From Neurospora tetrasperma FGSC 2508 (lineage: Eukaryota; Ascomycota; Sordariomycetes; Sordariales; Sordariaceae): 64,000 nucleotides of DNA. The DNA is taken from contig NW_009799179.1 in the NCBI RefSeq assembly GCF_000213175.1, forward strand, positions 62,001 through 126,000, in the 5' to 3' direction. The notes below the pieces were generated by a model that was not told the DNA's origin, ran no database searches, and saw only the letters and a list, made by a program, of their open reading frames with translations. Numbering within the stretch: the first letter of the stretch is position 1; each line of letters opens with the position of its first letter. This document shows positions 36,137 through 45,608 of the stretch, piece after piece. The position numbers were made by a program, and so were the translations under genes.

Positions 36137-37840
36137 AAGCGTTTAATATTATTTTAATAAGCTTACTTCCCTATTCTATATATTCAATATAACTACTTAG
36201 CGTTAGAGTATTTTCGTTATTGAAATTCTATTATTAGAAGGTTTTGAAGTCCTTTGTCTAATATAACAAGTATACCTTCAACCGGGCAACTTTCGTTAAA
36301 GAATTTAAGGGTATTCTTAATAGTAGTATAACTAAATATAATATTTATGATAGTTTTAATAATACTAGAATATAGTTACTAAACCGTTTAAAAATATTAT
36401 TATAAATTCAAATAAAGTAGCCTAAGAAACTAAACTCCGCTCTTCCTTTAATATTCCCTAAGGAGGACCGTTTTATTAAAGTTATTAAAATTATTTACTA
36501 TATTAACGATAAATACTCCTACTAATTCAGCTCCTTAATACGAAGCGAACTACCCTCTATTAAAATTATAACCTACGAGGCGGTCTTAATAAATAATAAG
36601 ATTTAAGAATATAATTGTTAAAATGGAGAGAAGGTAGCTAATTTAGACCGTAAAATAAGGAGGAGGGTATACCGCTTGCCTAAGGAAAGAGATTTTTTAA
36701 ATCTTTCAAAAGTTTAACTTAGCACTTAAATAGTTAAGTAAGTATAGAAGGAGGCTATAGGAGACTAGAAAAAGTAGTTATAAGCTATTAGAGCTATAAA
36801 TAATAAGATTATAAATAAGGTTAAAGAGTAGTAGAGAAAGTTACTAAACGGCAAGAGGAAGGTCTATTAGAGTATATATTAGGATAATTATAAGAAGAAG
36901 CGAGAAGAGGAGGGTTATATACTAGTTAATAAGGGTAATATTCTTAATACTTAGCTAAAGAGGGATACACTCTATAAAATTAATACTTATAGCATACTAG
37001 TACTTAATTACTATAAAAAAGTATAAGAGGATGGTCTTAATATACTAGGTTCTAATAATTTAGTTGAGATTAATTTAGGTAATAATCCTTCTACTATTCA
37101 ATACTTAGAACCCCTATCCTCCCCCCCCCGCCTACCTTAATAATTCTTTATAATTGAAATTAGCTCTCAAGTAGCCGCGTATATTAATATATAAATTATT
37201 AATTCTATAGATAAGCCCATCCCTAAATTTATTACTGATATTGTTCGTTATTTTAATATATAGACAATCAACACTATATTTGAAAACGAGAATACCCTTC
37301 TCAATAATAAGGATAATATTATTATAAATAAAATATATAATAATAATAAGGGAGGTGAGAAAGAGGAGGAGGAGGATTTGTTAATATACCCACTAATTAA
37401 TTACCGTTTCTTTACACTACTACCCTCTACTCCCAAACCGCCTGCACGAACTAGGCCATCAACTTCAATACTAGCCCCCTTAAATCTATCAAAACTACAA
37501 TCTATCGAGTTAATACTATACTAGGGGGTTATAAAGTATATCGAGAGTACTATAAAACTTCAATTACAAGTAAGAAAGTAAATTATACGTATTAAAACTA
37601 TGCTAGTAAGGTAGGAGGTAGTAATAAAGAAAGTGCCGCCTATACCCAGACCAGAACCAGCGCCAGTACTAGTACTAGCGCTAAAAAAAGATAAAAAATA
37701 ATTGCAACCTACTTATCTATTTACTTACTACCTAATTGAGCAATATACTAGATTTTTAACAGCTTCTAACAACGTTGTATTAATATGTAATATAGTAGTT
37801 TAGTATAGGGATGGGTTAGATTACTAGTAAAATTCTATGT

Positions 37841-37935
37841 GGGCTGTCCCAGATTAAAAAGTTGTCCCACAATTCCCCAACCCCCTACTTAACGAATAGG
37901 GGGGTTAAAAGCCTTGGCGCCCAGAACCCCCCAAG
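37841..37935 (-). repeat. Right terminal inverted repeat of the DNA transposon
   Basis: Inverted partner of 26285-26380, followed by TA at 37936-37937. It looks almost free of RIP-type changes and retains the same internal palindrome. Confidence 0.92.
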
Positions 37936-37937
37936 TA

Positions 37938-40900
37938 ACGTGATCGTCTTCTCTTATTTTTCAATTGTTCCAACATTGACCCGGGGTCCCTCGTCGCTTC
38001 TTTCTCCCCTTACCCTGATCTACAACGGTTTTCATTCCATGTCATTTCCGACGTCCATTCCATCTCTTCCAAGACTTTTCAAGATCAAAGTCTGGAGGAA
38101 TGACCTAAGGTCCAGGTGAGAGCACCAGACCTGGGAAGCGGGGAAACCTGCACTAACAAAGCTGTCGGGACGAAAAGCGAAAAGCCCGTCCGTCAGCACT
38201 GCTCTCTGTTGTTGCCCGCTGGAAGTCTAGCGCCAAGAGCCTCAACGCCGTCCAGGTCCCTCTTAGTTTGGTCTCAGTCTTGGTTCGGTCCAATCCCCAA
38301 CACCAAAAGACAACACGCGATATCCGCAACCGAAGCAAAAGGAAAAAGGGGCAATATCAAGAAAGCACTGCAACACCCGCAATGTCTTGTGTCGCCAAAG
38401 TGAATCACCTCAGCTCGATACTGATGCTTTGCTCGTCTCAAAATGTCGTCCCTCCTTGTCCATGCATATGTGAAGGGCACACACCAGTAACGCCATTAAC
38501 GCCACCAGATTGCGTTTTCACAACTACGTATCGCTATGCCTGTTGCTTGATATCCCCGTACCCATCCCCTTGAGTTCCGTTATATGCGATCGTAGGAGGT
38601 TCCGGGGAACCACACCACTGGCTGACGCCAATCTCCGGGCGGTTTACCATCAACCAAACATTTAAAATGTGGTTATTCATGCTTAATCTTATTTGAAAGA
38701 AAAGGGCGTTGGTGGTGATACACAAACACACAACAATAAACCGGCCCTCTTTGGTAGACAAGTGGTGTGGTACCTGTCGTCATCCATATGACAGCATAAT
38801 GACCCAACCTCTAACAGTCGCATTGCTGATGGGGGTTCACAAAGCGGGTAGCTAGGCAGACCATAACTGAAACATGGTCATCGGTTTGTGCCTTCAGTTC
38901 CTTTTCGAGAATCGGGGGTGGGATGGGTCCTATTTATCTCGAGACACTTGACGCCATCAACATCCCTTTTTGACCAAAAGCTTTCTGACCAAAAGCTTTC
39001 TGACCAAAAGCAGCGGGGGAGGTGCAACATCGAATACGAAGGACCGAAGGACGAGAAGCCGGCGGTAAACATGGCTCTGGCGGATGACAAGTCCGCACCG
39101 CTCATCCCAACAACCGTACAAAGCACCCAGTGACATGATCTCGTGATGCTTCTTCGTGGCAGTCCACCGCCAAGGATCGAGTCCAATGGGCTCAGCTTAT
39201 CAGCTCGGTTCACGTAGCAAGCTCGAGGAGCTACCGCAGAGGCGGGTATCATTAAGCCATAACAACACGTGCGACCGGCCATCGTCAACGGTCGTTCTGT
39301 TCGTGGTGGAGATGAGGCAATGCCGGAGGACAAGGGGGAGGCTGGCCAAACCGCTGGCAATCCGATGCGACTGTAGCATTCAGAATGGATCCTCCCTCCA
39401 AAACCCACAGCGCAAACACCCGCTCCTGCATGCGAAGCCGTGTGTGGCTTGAGTTGATGCATGCACTACTAACACTAAGAGTTATCAGTGGCCGCGGCTA
39501 CTGTAATTGACAGACACCAAGGGATAACCAGCGAGGGAATTCTCAAAACAAACATCGTGATCGCGACAACCGCAGCAACTGGACGACGCAAGAAATTAAA
39601 GACTCGATTGATCTTGTACGCGTCTGCTGAGCTTGCTTGACGGGTAGCCGCATCCCGTCTCCATCCCTCGATGCTTCCATCCACCCGACGGCTTCATCCA
39701 CAGATCGAATACCTCTAGTGTAAGTGTTAGTGCCTGTTAGTGCTGGCACTTGTTAAACACCGACGCAATTTCATTTCCCCGGCCTTCCTTTCAACCTTTC
39801 GTCTTTTCAAAAACCGAATATCCAATGGCTAAGATGTATTCAGGCTCATCCGGACAACGTCCCGGATCGACCTCTTTCCCCTTTCAATCCAGGCAAACCA
39901 TATTGAACACCAGAAAACCTGCGTGCAAGGGCATGGAGGGATGTTATTACGATCGGGACTCGCGCTACATCAGTTCATTGGGGACCCAAGTACATGGCGG
40001 CCACGAGAACCAAGGTTGACAGCTCAACTATGTTGTTCGTGACAGTGACTGCATTGAACACGTCGAAACAAACAAAGCCGAGACTACCTCTACCTCTACT
40101 TGGATAGCATGGCGCAACAGGGATCCCGAATCGGTAGGAATCCAGAACAGTACAGGGGGGCTCTGGTAGTGTACACTAACAGACCGGGGTAGGTGTAAGA
40201 CTGGGGGGTTGTTAGGATACCTTCCAAGAGTGTCAGCATCTGACACAGAAGCGGTCTAGACGGATATAATCATCGAGTCAACTTAAGCTTATACGAGTCC
40301 TCATCCATTCCTCTGGCATCGGCACCTTCGGGGCGCCAGTGGGCAGAGACATGGCCAAGACAAGCGAATCTAAGAGAAAACACAGACCGCCAAGTCTCAG
40401 CATCACGATACTTGCAGTGGTGGAAGAGATACGTACTCTTCCCTTTCCTACCTCTAAGACGGAAGCTAGATCTCTGCCTCAGGTCCACGGGCCAAGAGAG
40501 GCTTCAAGCCACCAATCCGATCTGTGGACTCGACCCAGGATAGTTGAGAACGCTCGGGACAACGCCGGATATTGCAAACCACCCACCACCCGCATGTTCA
40601 CCATGTTCACCAGCAAGAGGGTGTAGTCACCTCTAAGTAATGTAGGTGTAGTGTGTAGAGCTAATTTTCGAACCGCGTATCTCGGAAAAGTTCCAGGTTT
40701 CCATGCTTGTTCTTCGGCCAAGCAGCCAACACCCTCCCGGAAGGCGCTAGTCGATGGTGTTTGATATCAGCCGGCTCCTTCCTGAGGTGGCTTTCGTTGC
40801 TTCGCATGCGCGATGGCGGCGGACTATCAGACTAGAGGTAACAGGGAAGGACGGAAGGAACGAATGCTGGTGTGTCTCCTACTCTACTGACCAGACCACG

Positions 40901-41922
40901 CCATGCAGTGCAGTGGGCCAAGCCATGAGGAGTGCCGCCATCCACTCAATGCTCACTCCGTCACAATTCAATGACTCCATCGTGCCTTCTTTTTCTTACC
41001 TCCTTCCCTTGTCCATATGAAGTGGAAAGCATTACTAGACTGCCATCTCCCCAATTCCACGACCACTCAGTTTTGGCCCTTATCCTCTCTTCATTTTTCT
41101 CCTTTCTGTCATTATTTGATAACCACAACTAAGCATCTTTTACTCGACGACATCCAGCAGTATCTTAATCTCAGACCTGGAACTAATACCCGATCCCCAT
41201 CACAAATCCCCCGCAACTTGACCGTTGGCCAGATCTTCCTCACGCAGAGATCATCATCATAATTACATAATTTTTTGTTGTTGTTTTGCTTTTGCTACTC
41301 CTCGCTGCAGCGATCAACCGGCTACCGTACCATTGCCGACTCGGCTATCCTCGCTATCCTCGCCTCCCGCCTCACTTCCTTTAACATACCTACTGCGGGA
41401 CACACGACTCGGAGGTAAAGACACCAAGGACACACCTGGCATCTTGGGCGGCTTTGATCTCTCCGTCTCCGATCGTAACGGCTTTTACTTTTCAAGTGCT
41501 CCACCTGTTCATCCCGACCGAATCGCCAAACGTTCGTTAACCGCCTGAAACCGCACATTGCAGCGTCACCATTGCTTCTTGATTTCGTTTCCGCGTCATC
41601 ATCACACCGCTGGTGCGGGCATCAGTCCAGAGCAGACGAGAATTCTTGTGCCGGTGTTTCACTGCAGCAGTCTGGAGTGCAAAACAAAAGACAGCAACCG
41701 GCAGACAAAGCAGGGATCGTCGTGGTCCAAGGACAAGCAGACGTTCAAGGGTACCAACCGCTTTGTTCAACCATAGCATCCCGGTAAAGCCGTTGAACCA
41801 CTGCATCTGCTGCCCGCACACACGTCCCTAGCCGACAGACGCATCAGCCCATCAGGACATCATCGCCTGTTGATCGAACAGCACCCGAGCTCGAGGAACA
41901 CAGGGACAGATAGACAGACACT
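37938..41922. other. Long intergenic region and aquaporin upstream region, no gene supported
   Basis: About 4 kb of normal composition. Open frames up to 194 codons (38878-39462, minus) have no recognisable motif and are partly made of a short tandem repeat. Pyrimidine-rich stretches from about 41060 to 41560 look like promoter and leader sequence of the aquaporin gene. No tRNA or rRNA gene was seen. A non-coding transcript cannot be excluded. Confidence 0.55.
38968..39010. repeat. 15-bp tandem repeat, about 2.8 copies
   Basis: The unit TGACCAAAAGCTTTC is repeated head to tail (last copy partial) with almost no divergence, indicating recent slippage. Each junction contains AAGCTT. Confidence 0.9.
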
Positions 41923-43182
41923 ATGGGTGCCCACGCTCCAGTCGTCTCCTCGACCTCCGTGGTCGAGATAGATAAAACCCCTCCTCCCTCGCAGCAGACG
42001 ACATTCCTGCTGTCACCACCATCAGAGAAGAAAGCTGGCCTACATCCTGTCTCAGTCTCGATTACCCCTATCCCACCTCCCACTCCTACCACCAAGTACA
42101 CCCTTTCTCATACCCACTCTCATCAGTCGAGCACTTTGACGGCCGTTGGAAGAGGCTCCTCCAGAGGCATCATGGCCCCCTTTGCCAACATGTCGCACCC
42201 CTTGCGCACCAATCTTGTCTTTGGGATAGGCGAGTTTGTCGGAACCTTCTTGTTCTTGTTCTTTGCCTTTGCTGGGACACAGGTCGCCAACACGGCTCCG
42301 GCCAATGCCGCGAAACTACCCTCGACGAGCAACCTGCTGTACATTGCCTTCGCTTTTGGGTTCAGCCTGATGGTGAACGTTTGGGCCTTTTTCAGGGTTA
42401 CCGGCGGTGCTTTTAATCCTGCTGTAAGTGTTTTACTCTTTCCCATTTTCCCAGACCATAAAACATACTAACATACGTATCATAGGTTACGCTCGCACTT
42501 GTCCTCGTTGGTGGTTTCCCCGCCGTTCGTGCTGCCATTGTCATCGTTGCTCAGATCCTGGGCGCCACTGCGGCTGCTGGGTTGGTTCAAGTGATTTTCC
42601 CCGGTCCGTTGGCTGTGGAAACTACTCTGGGAGGCGGAGCGACTGTTGCTCAGGGCTTCTTCATTGAGCTATTCTTGACGTGCGAGTTGGTCTTTGTCAT
42701 TTTGATGATGGCCGTCGAGAAACACCGGGCGACGTTTGCTGCTCCAGTAGCCATTGGCCTGTCTTTGTTCCTGTCTCAGTTAGTCGGTAAGTTCTTTTTC
42801 CTTCTCTTTCCACTTTTCCAGATCATATGCTCACGGTCGATCAACAGGCGTCTACTTTACCGGCGGCAGTCTCAACCCTGTCCGCTCCCTCGGCCCGGCC
42901 ATTGTCAACCGCCACTTCCCTGGATACCACTGGATCTACTGGCTGGGTCCCGTGCTCGGTGCTCTCCTGGCTTGCGGGTTTTACAAGCTGTTGCAGGCCC
43001 TCCGGTACCACGATATCAACCCGGGTGCGGACGGCGACGGTCGTGACGACCTTGAGGGTGCCCGTCACGCGCATCAAGATGGATTGAAACACACTCCTAC
43101 CAACCTTACGCAACCCCTCGCTAATGGCGAGACGGCCGCACTCCACAACCAGCCGGCGCAGGTACCGAGGGAGGAGTTGTGA
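41923..43182 (+). CDS. Aquaporin (MIP family water/solute channel)
   Basis: Three exons, 41923-42423, 42486-42786 and 42848-43182, joined by introns of 62 and 61 bp (GTAAGT-type donors, TAG and CAG acceptors), giving 378 residues. The product is an integral membrane channel for water, perhaps glycerol. A Ser/Pro/Thr-rich N-terminal extension of about 85 residues precedes the first membrane helix (FVGTFLFLFFAFAG). The first half-helix motif is GGAFNPA, with the intron falling directly after its Ala codon (residue 167). The second is GGSLNPVRS near 274-281, so the usual NPA is NPV while the selectivity-filter Arg is kept. The C-terminal tail of about 60 residues is hydrophilic. The first Met is used; a later Met at the end of the extension (residue 84) is an alternative start. 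The long pyrimidine-rich leader suggests a substantial 5' UTR. Confidence 0.93.
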
Positions 43183-44046
43183 TGGCCCAAAAGACGTGGG
43201 GGGCAATGATTGGTGATTCCTGAGTGGGTGCTGCTGTTCGTGTGTTACCAACAAGTACTTGCTTGGCTTTTTTTTCTTTTTTTTTTCTTTATTGTTTTTG
43301 GATAACCTTTGGCGTTGGGATTAGAATGGATGCCTCTTCTTCCTTGGACGGAACGGATACTTGAATTCTTGGTCGGGACGGGAAATGGACAATGGATAAC
43401 GGACCCCTGAGTAATGACCATGAAAAGGGCACCTACAATGCGACCGGACCTATAGTATCAGGGCCCCCTTGTGGCCAGGCTAGTATTACCTACTACCTAC
43501 TACCTAGTACTACGATAATGATCAGTATCAATTAGAAAAATAATGATTTGGTGAGAAGAAGGGTACACAGACTGACCTTTGTGTTGCGTGACCGTTGCTG
43601 GAGATGGACTACTAGTAGTTGGCGGTGGTTTTCAGGGTGAGAGCGATATCGATCCGTGAACAGGTGTAACCAGCAAAAATAAAGAAAGGAAGCAGCAGAC
43701 GAGAACTGTCAAAAGACAAGAAAAGGGGCCATGAATTGCATCCGTTCCGTATTTCCAAAATGCGAACAACAAGGACGCGTTTGGGGTATCCGTAGCGTAG
43801 GTGTGTACAGACCAAATAACCAAACAACAAGTAAGTATGCTGTACAACATGTTTGTAGTATGTGGATCGATGCGAGAGAGGAAGGGAACCAGCACCCTTC
43901 CTCCGTCTTTTTGTCTCCCGGTGAACCCGAAAATGTCCAGATCTATCCAACTGCTCTTCGCTAAAGCCAACTCCAGCTCCTCCTTTTCTCTTCACCTCCC
44001 TCCTCTTTCTTGTCAGATTCAGACAGACAGACAGACCTCCTCTAGT
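43183..44046. other. Intergenic between convergent aquaporin and coactosin genes
   Basis: About 860 bp holding both 3' UTRs. It contains a T-rich run (43268-43292) and a short TACC/TACT repeat (43487-43510). No gene was recognised. Confidence 0.55.
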
Positions 44047-44484
44047 CTAACCCCTTCCACCATTATAATCAGCGCCCCCCGCCTTTCGTAGTCTCCGCAC
44101 AATCTCCTCCTCGTCAATGTCGCGCACCTCGCTCGCATCCACCGTGATACTGTGATGCGCCAGCACGCGCTTGACCTCCCCGGATTCGATGGACACACGC
44201 GCCTTGCGCATCACCTTGGTCTGCTCGCCGATCCAGATGATGAGGGCAAACTTGACGCGCACCGACTCGGCGTCGTTGGCGTACTGGATGCGCACGTATG
44301 CGTATTGCACTTCGGTCGGCGACAGGTGGGATAAGAGCTCGGGAATGCCGCCGGAGCCGGTGGCTTTGAGAGAGAGGGTTTGTGTGGTGGGCGAGGCGTT
44401 GGACAGGAGAAGCCAGTTCTCCGGCGAGCGGTCGGAGCGGACGGCGTCGTAGGCGGTGAGGATTTCGGGGGAGGAGAGGGACAT
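44047..44484 (-). CDS. Coactosin-like ADF-homology actin-binding protein
   Basis: A single exon encodes 145 residues, the usual size for a one-domain coactosin. The ADF-H fold is seen in the central block containing VKFALIIWIGE, the following VMRKARVSIE and the C-terminal EEEIVRRLRKAGGADY. These proteins bind actin filaments and may interfere with capping; they act in the cytoplasm. Start chosen at the Met of MSLSSPEIL (44484), because the family begins a few residues before the first helix. An upstream in-frame Met (44559) would add a histidine/tyrosine/proline-rich leader that looks like UTR. It is divergent from the beta-glucosidase gene, with about 1.1 kb between starts. Confidence 0.88.
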   Translation of the reverse strand: MSLSSPEILTAYDAVRSDRSPENWLLLSNASPTTQTLSLKATGSGGIPELLSHLSPTEVQYAYVRIQYANDAESVRVKFALIIWIGEQTKVMRKARVSIESGEVKRVLAHHSITVDASEVRDIDEEEIVRRLRKAGGADYNGGRG

Positions 44485-45608
44485 TTTGGCGTGTGGTTTG
44501 GGGGGCCGTGGGTGTGGTGGTGTGGTGGTGTAGTAGTGGTGGTTGTACGTGGTTATCACCGCGGTTGTTGTGGTAGTTTGGGAGAGGACCTCGAAAAGGG
44601 GGTTGCTTCGGGGTTCGGAGTATCGGTCGGTCGCGTTGCCGTCAAGGCCCGTGTGGAAAGTAGGTAGGATTAGGTAGGTATATTAAAAGGTGGTATTGGC
44701 AATCCGGGGGGAGCCGTCAATTGACCGGTGGGTGGTTGTTTGTTTGAAGGAGTCCGGAGACGGAAGACGGTGACCTTGTCGGAGTGAGGTGGTGTTAAAG
44801 GGGGGGAAGACGGGAAGGGGGGCCGCGTCGGATGTCGTGTGCCACGTTGGCGAGGAAGGGGAAGGGGAAGCTCCCCCCGGGCCGTCCGTTAAATTGTTAG
44901 TGCACCCCGCCAAGCTGGAACCAGGGGCAGCTTCAGCGGGAAGACGGCATGTTTCAGGGGCTGGCCCGCTGACGGACGGGAGACTTGACCTGGGAGGAGG
45001 TCCAATTGGAGGGGTGTCTCTGGTCTTGGCAGCTGCGTGCCTTGAAACAGCTGGCACGTGATCACCCTGAGAAGCTCATTGCCAGCTGACAGGTCGTCGT
45101 CCGGGTTGAGTCCCTCTTCCACCTTTCATCGTCATCACCAACTAGACTACCTACCTACCTCTAGCCAACCAAACGACTCGACCAAAAACAGGCTGACGGC
45201 CACCAAATCACTACGATAGCGACAGCTGAAAGCACACGACAGCCCAGCTTCACGTCGCACTTCACACGCTAATCAATTATCATCCGAATTCTGCGCCGTC
45301 GTGCTCTACACCATTCATGCCCGTTATATTGTCCAATTGATTCGGCTTCGTTATCATCAAAAGCTAGAATACAAACCCATTGTTCCACCGTCCTTGTCCA
45401 GTTCCATTATCACGGCTCTTAGTATGGTGTTTTCTCGACTGTCCAACTATCGCTTTCCCATCTCTGTGCTCAAAACTATCTACCTATCTAACACAGCCAA
45501 TGCCCGCATAGGACTAACACCATTTATGTACAGTTCCACCACGACGCCAATGACATTGAATAATCACTGATCATCGCCAACTGGGCTGATTGACTATCAC
45601 AAGTGGAG
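44485..45608. other. Bidirectional upstream region of coactosin and beta-glucosidase genes
   Basis: About 1.1 kb between two divergent start codons. It contains CTACC/TAGG repeats (44663-44680, 45145-45165). From about 45120 to 45608 it resembles a long leader of the beta-glucosidase gene. No other gene was recognised. Confidence 0.55.

Larger units (their letters stand above)
26285..37935 (+). mobile_element. pogo/Fot1-like (Tc1/mariner superfamily) DNA transposon, split by a Gypsy insertion
   Basis: Ends are inverted repeats of about 96 bp beginning CTTGGGGGGTTCTGGGCGC, flanked by TA on both sides (26283-26284, 37936-37937), the target of Tc1/mariner-type elements. Transposase remnants read on the + strand: a CENP-B/pogo-like helix-turn-helix region about 26600-27000, the beginning of the DDE core about 27120-27590 with an open 65-codon piece at 27319-27516, a short core piece after the assembly gap (28436-28640), then the rest of the core and a long lysine- and proline-containing tail from 36142 to about 37740. 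Stops of the RIP type are frequent, so it is inactive. Without the Gypsy insertion it would be about 4.1 kb including the 841-bp gap, long for this group because of the extended tail. The first 230 bp and the right end are much less AT-rich than the interior. Confidence 0.85.

Noticed and set aside
1-37935. AT-rich blocks as centromere core or mitochondrial insertion
   Set aside because: The AT-richness is explained by recognisable, RIP-eroded transposons with clear ends. There is no mitochondrial gene or codon pattern, and genes lie between the blocks.
38878-39462. A 194-codon minus-strand open frame
   Set aside because: No recognisable domain, atypical composition, and part of it is produced by the 15-bp tandem repeat. 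Not called as a gene.
37938-41922. tRNA or dispersed 5S rRNA genes in the long intergenic regions
   Set aside because: I looked for B-box (GTTCGANTC) and conserved 5S internal sequences by eye in the non-repeat intergenic regions and found none convincing. A covariance-model search would be decisive.
44485-44559. Extended N terminus for the coactosin-like protein
   Set aside because: The additional 25 residues are His/Tyr/Pro-rich and unlike the family. The Met at 44484 gives the normal domain size.
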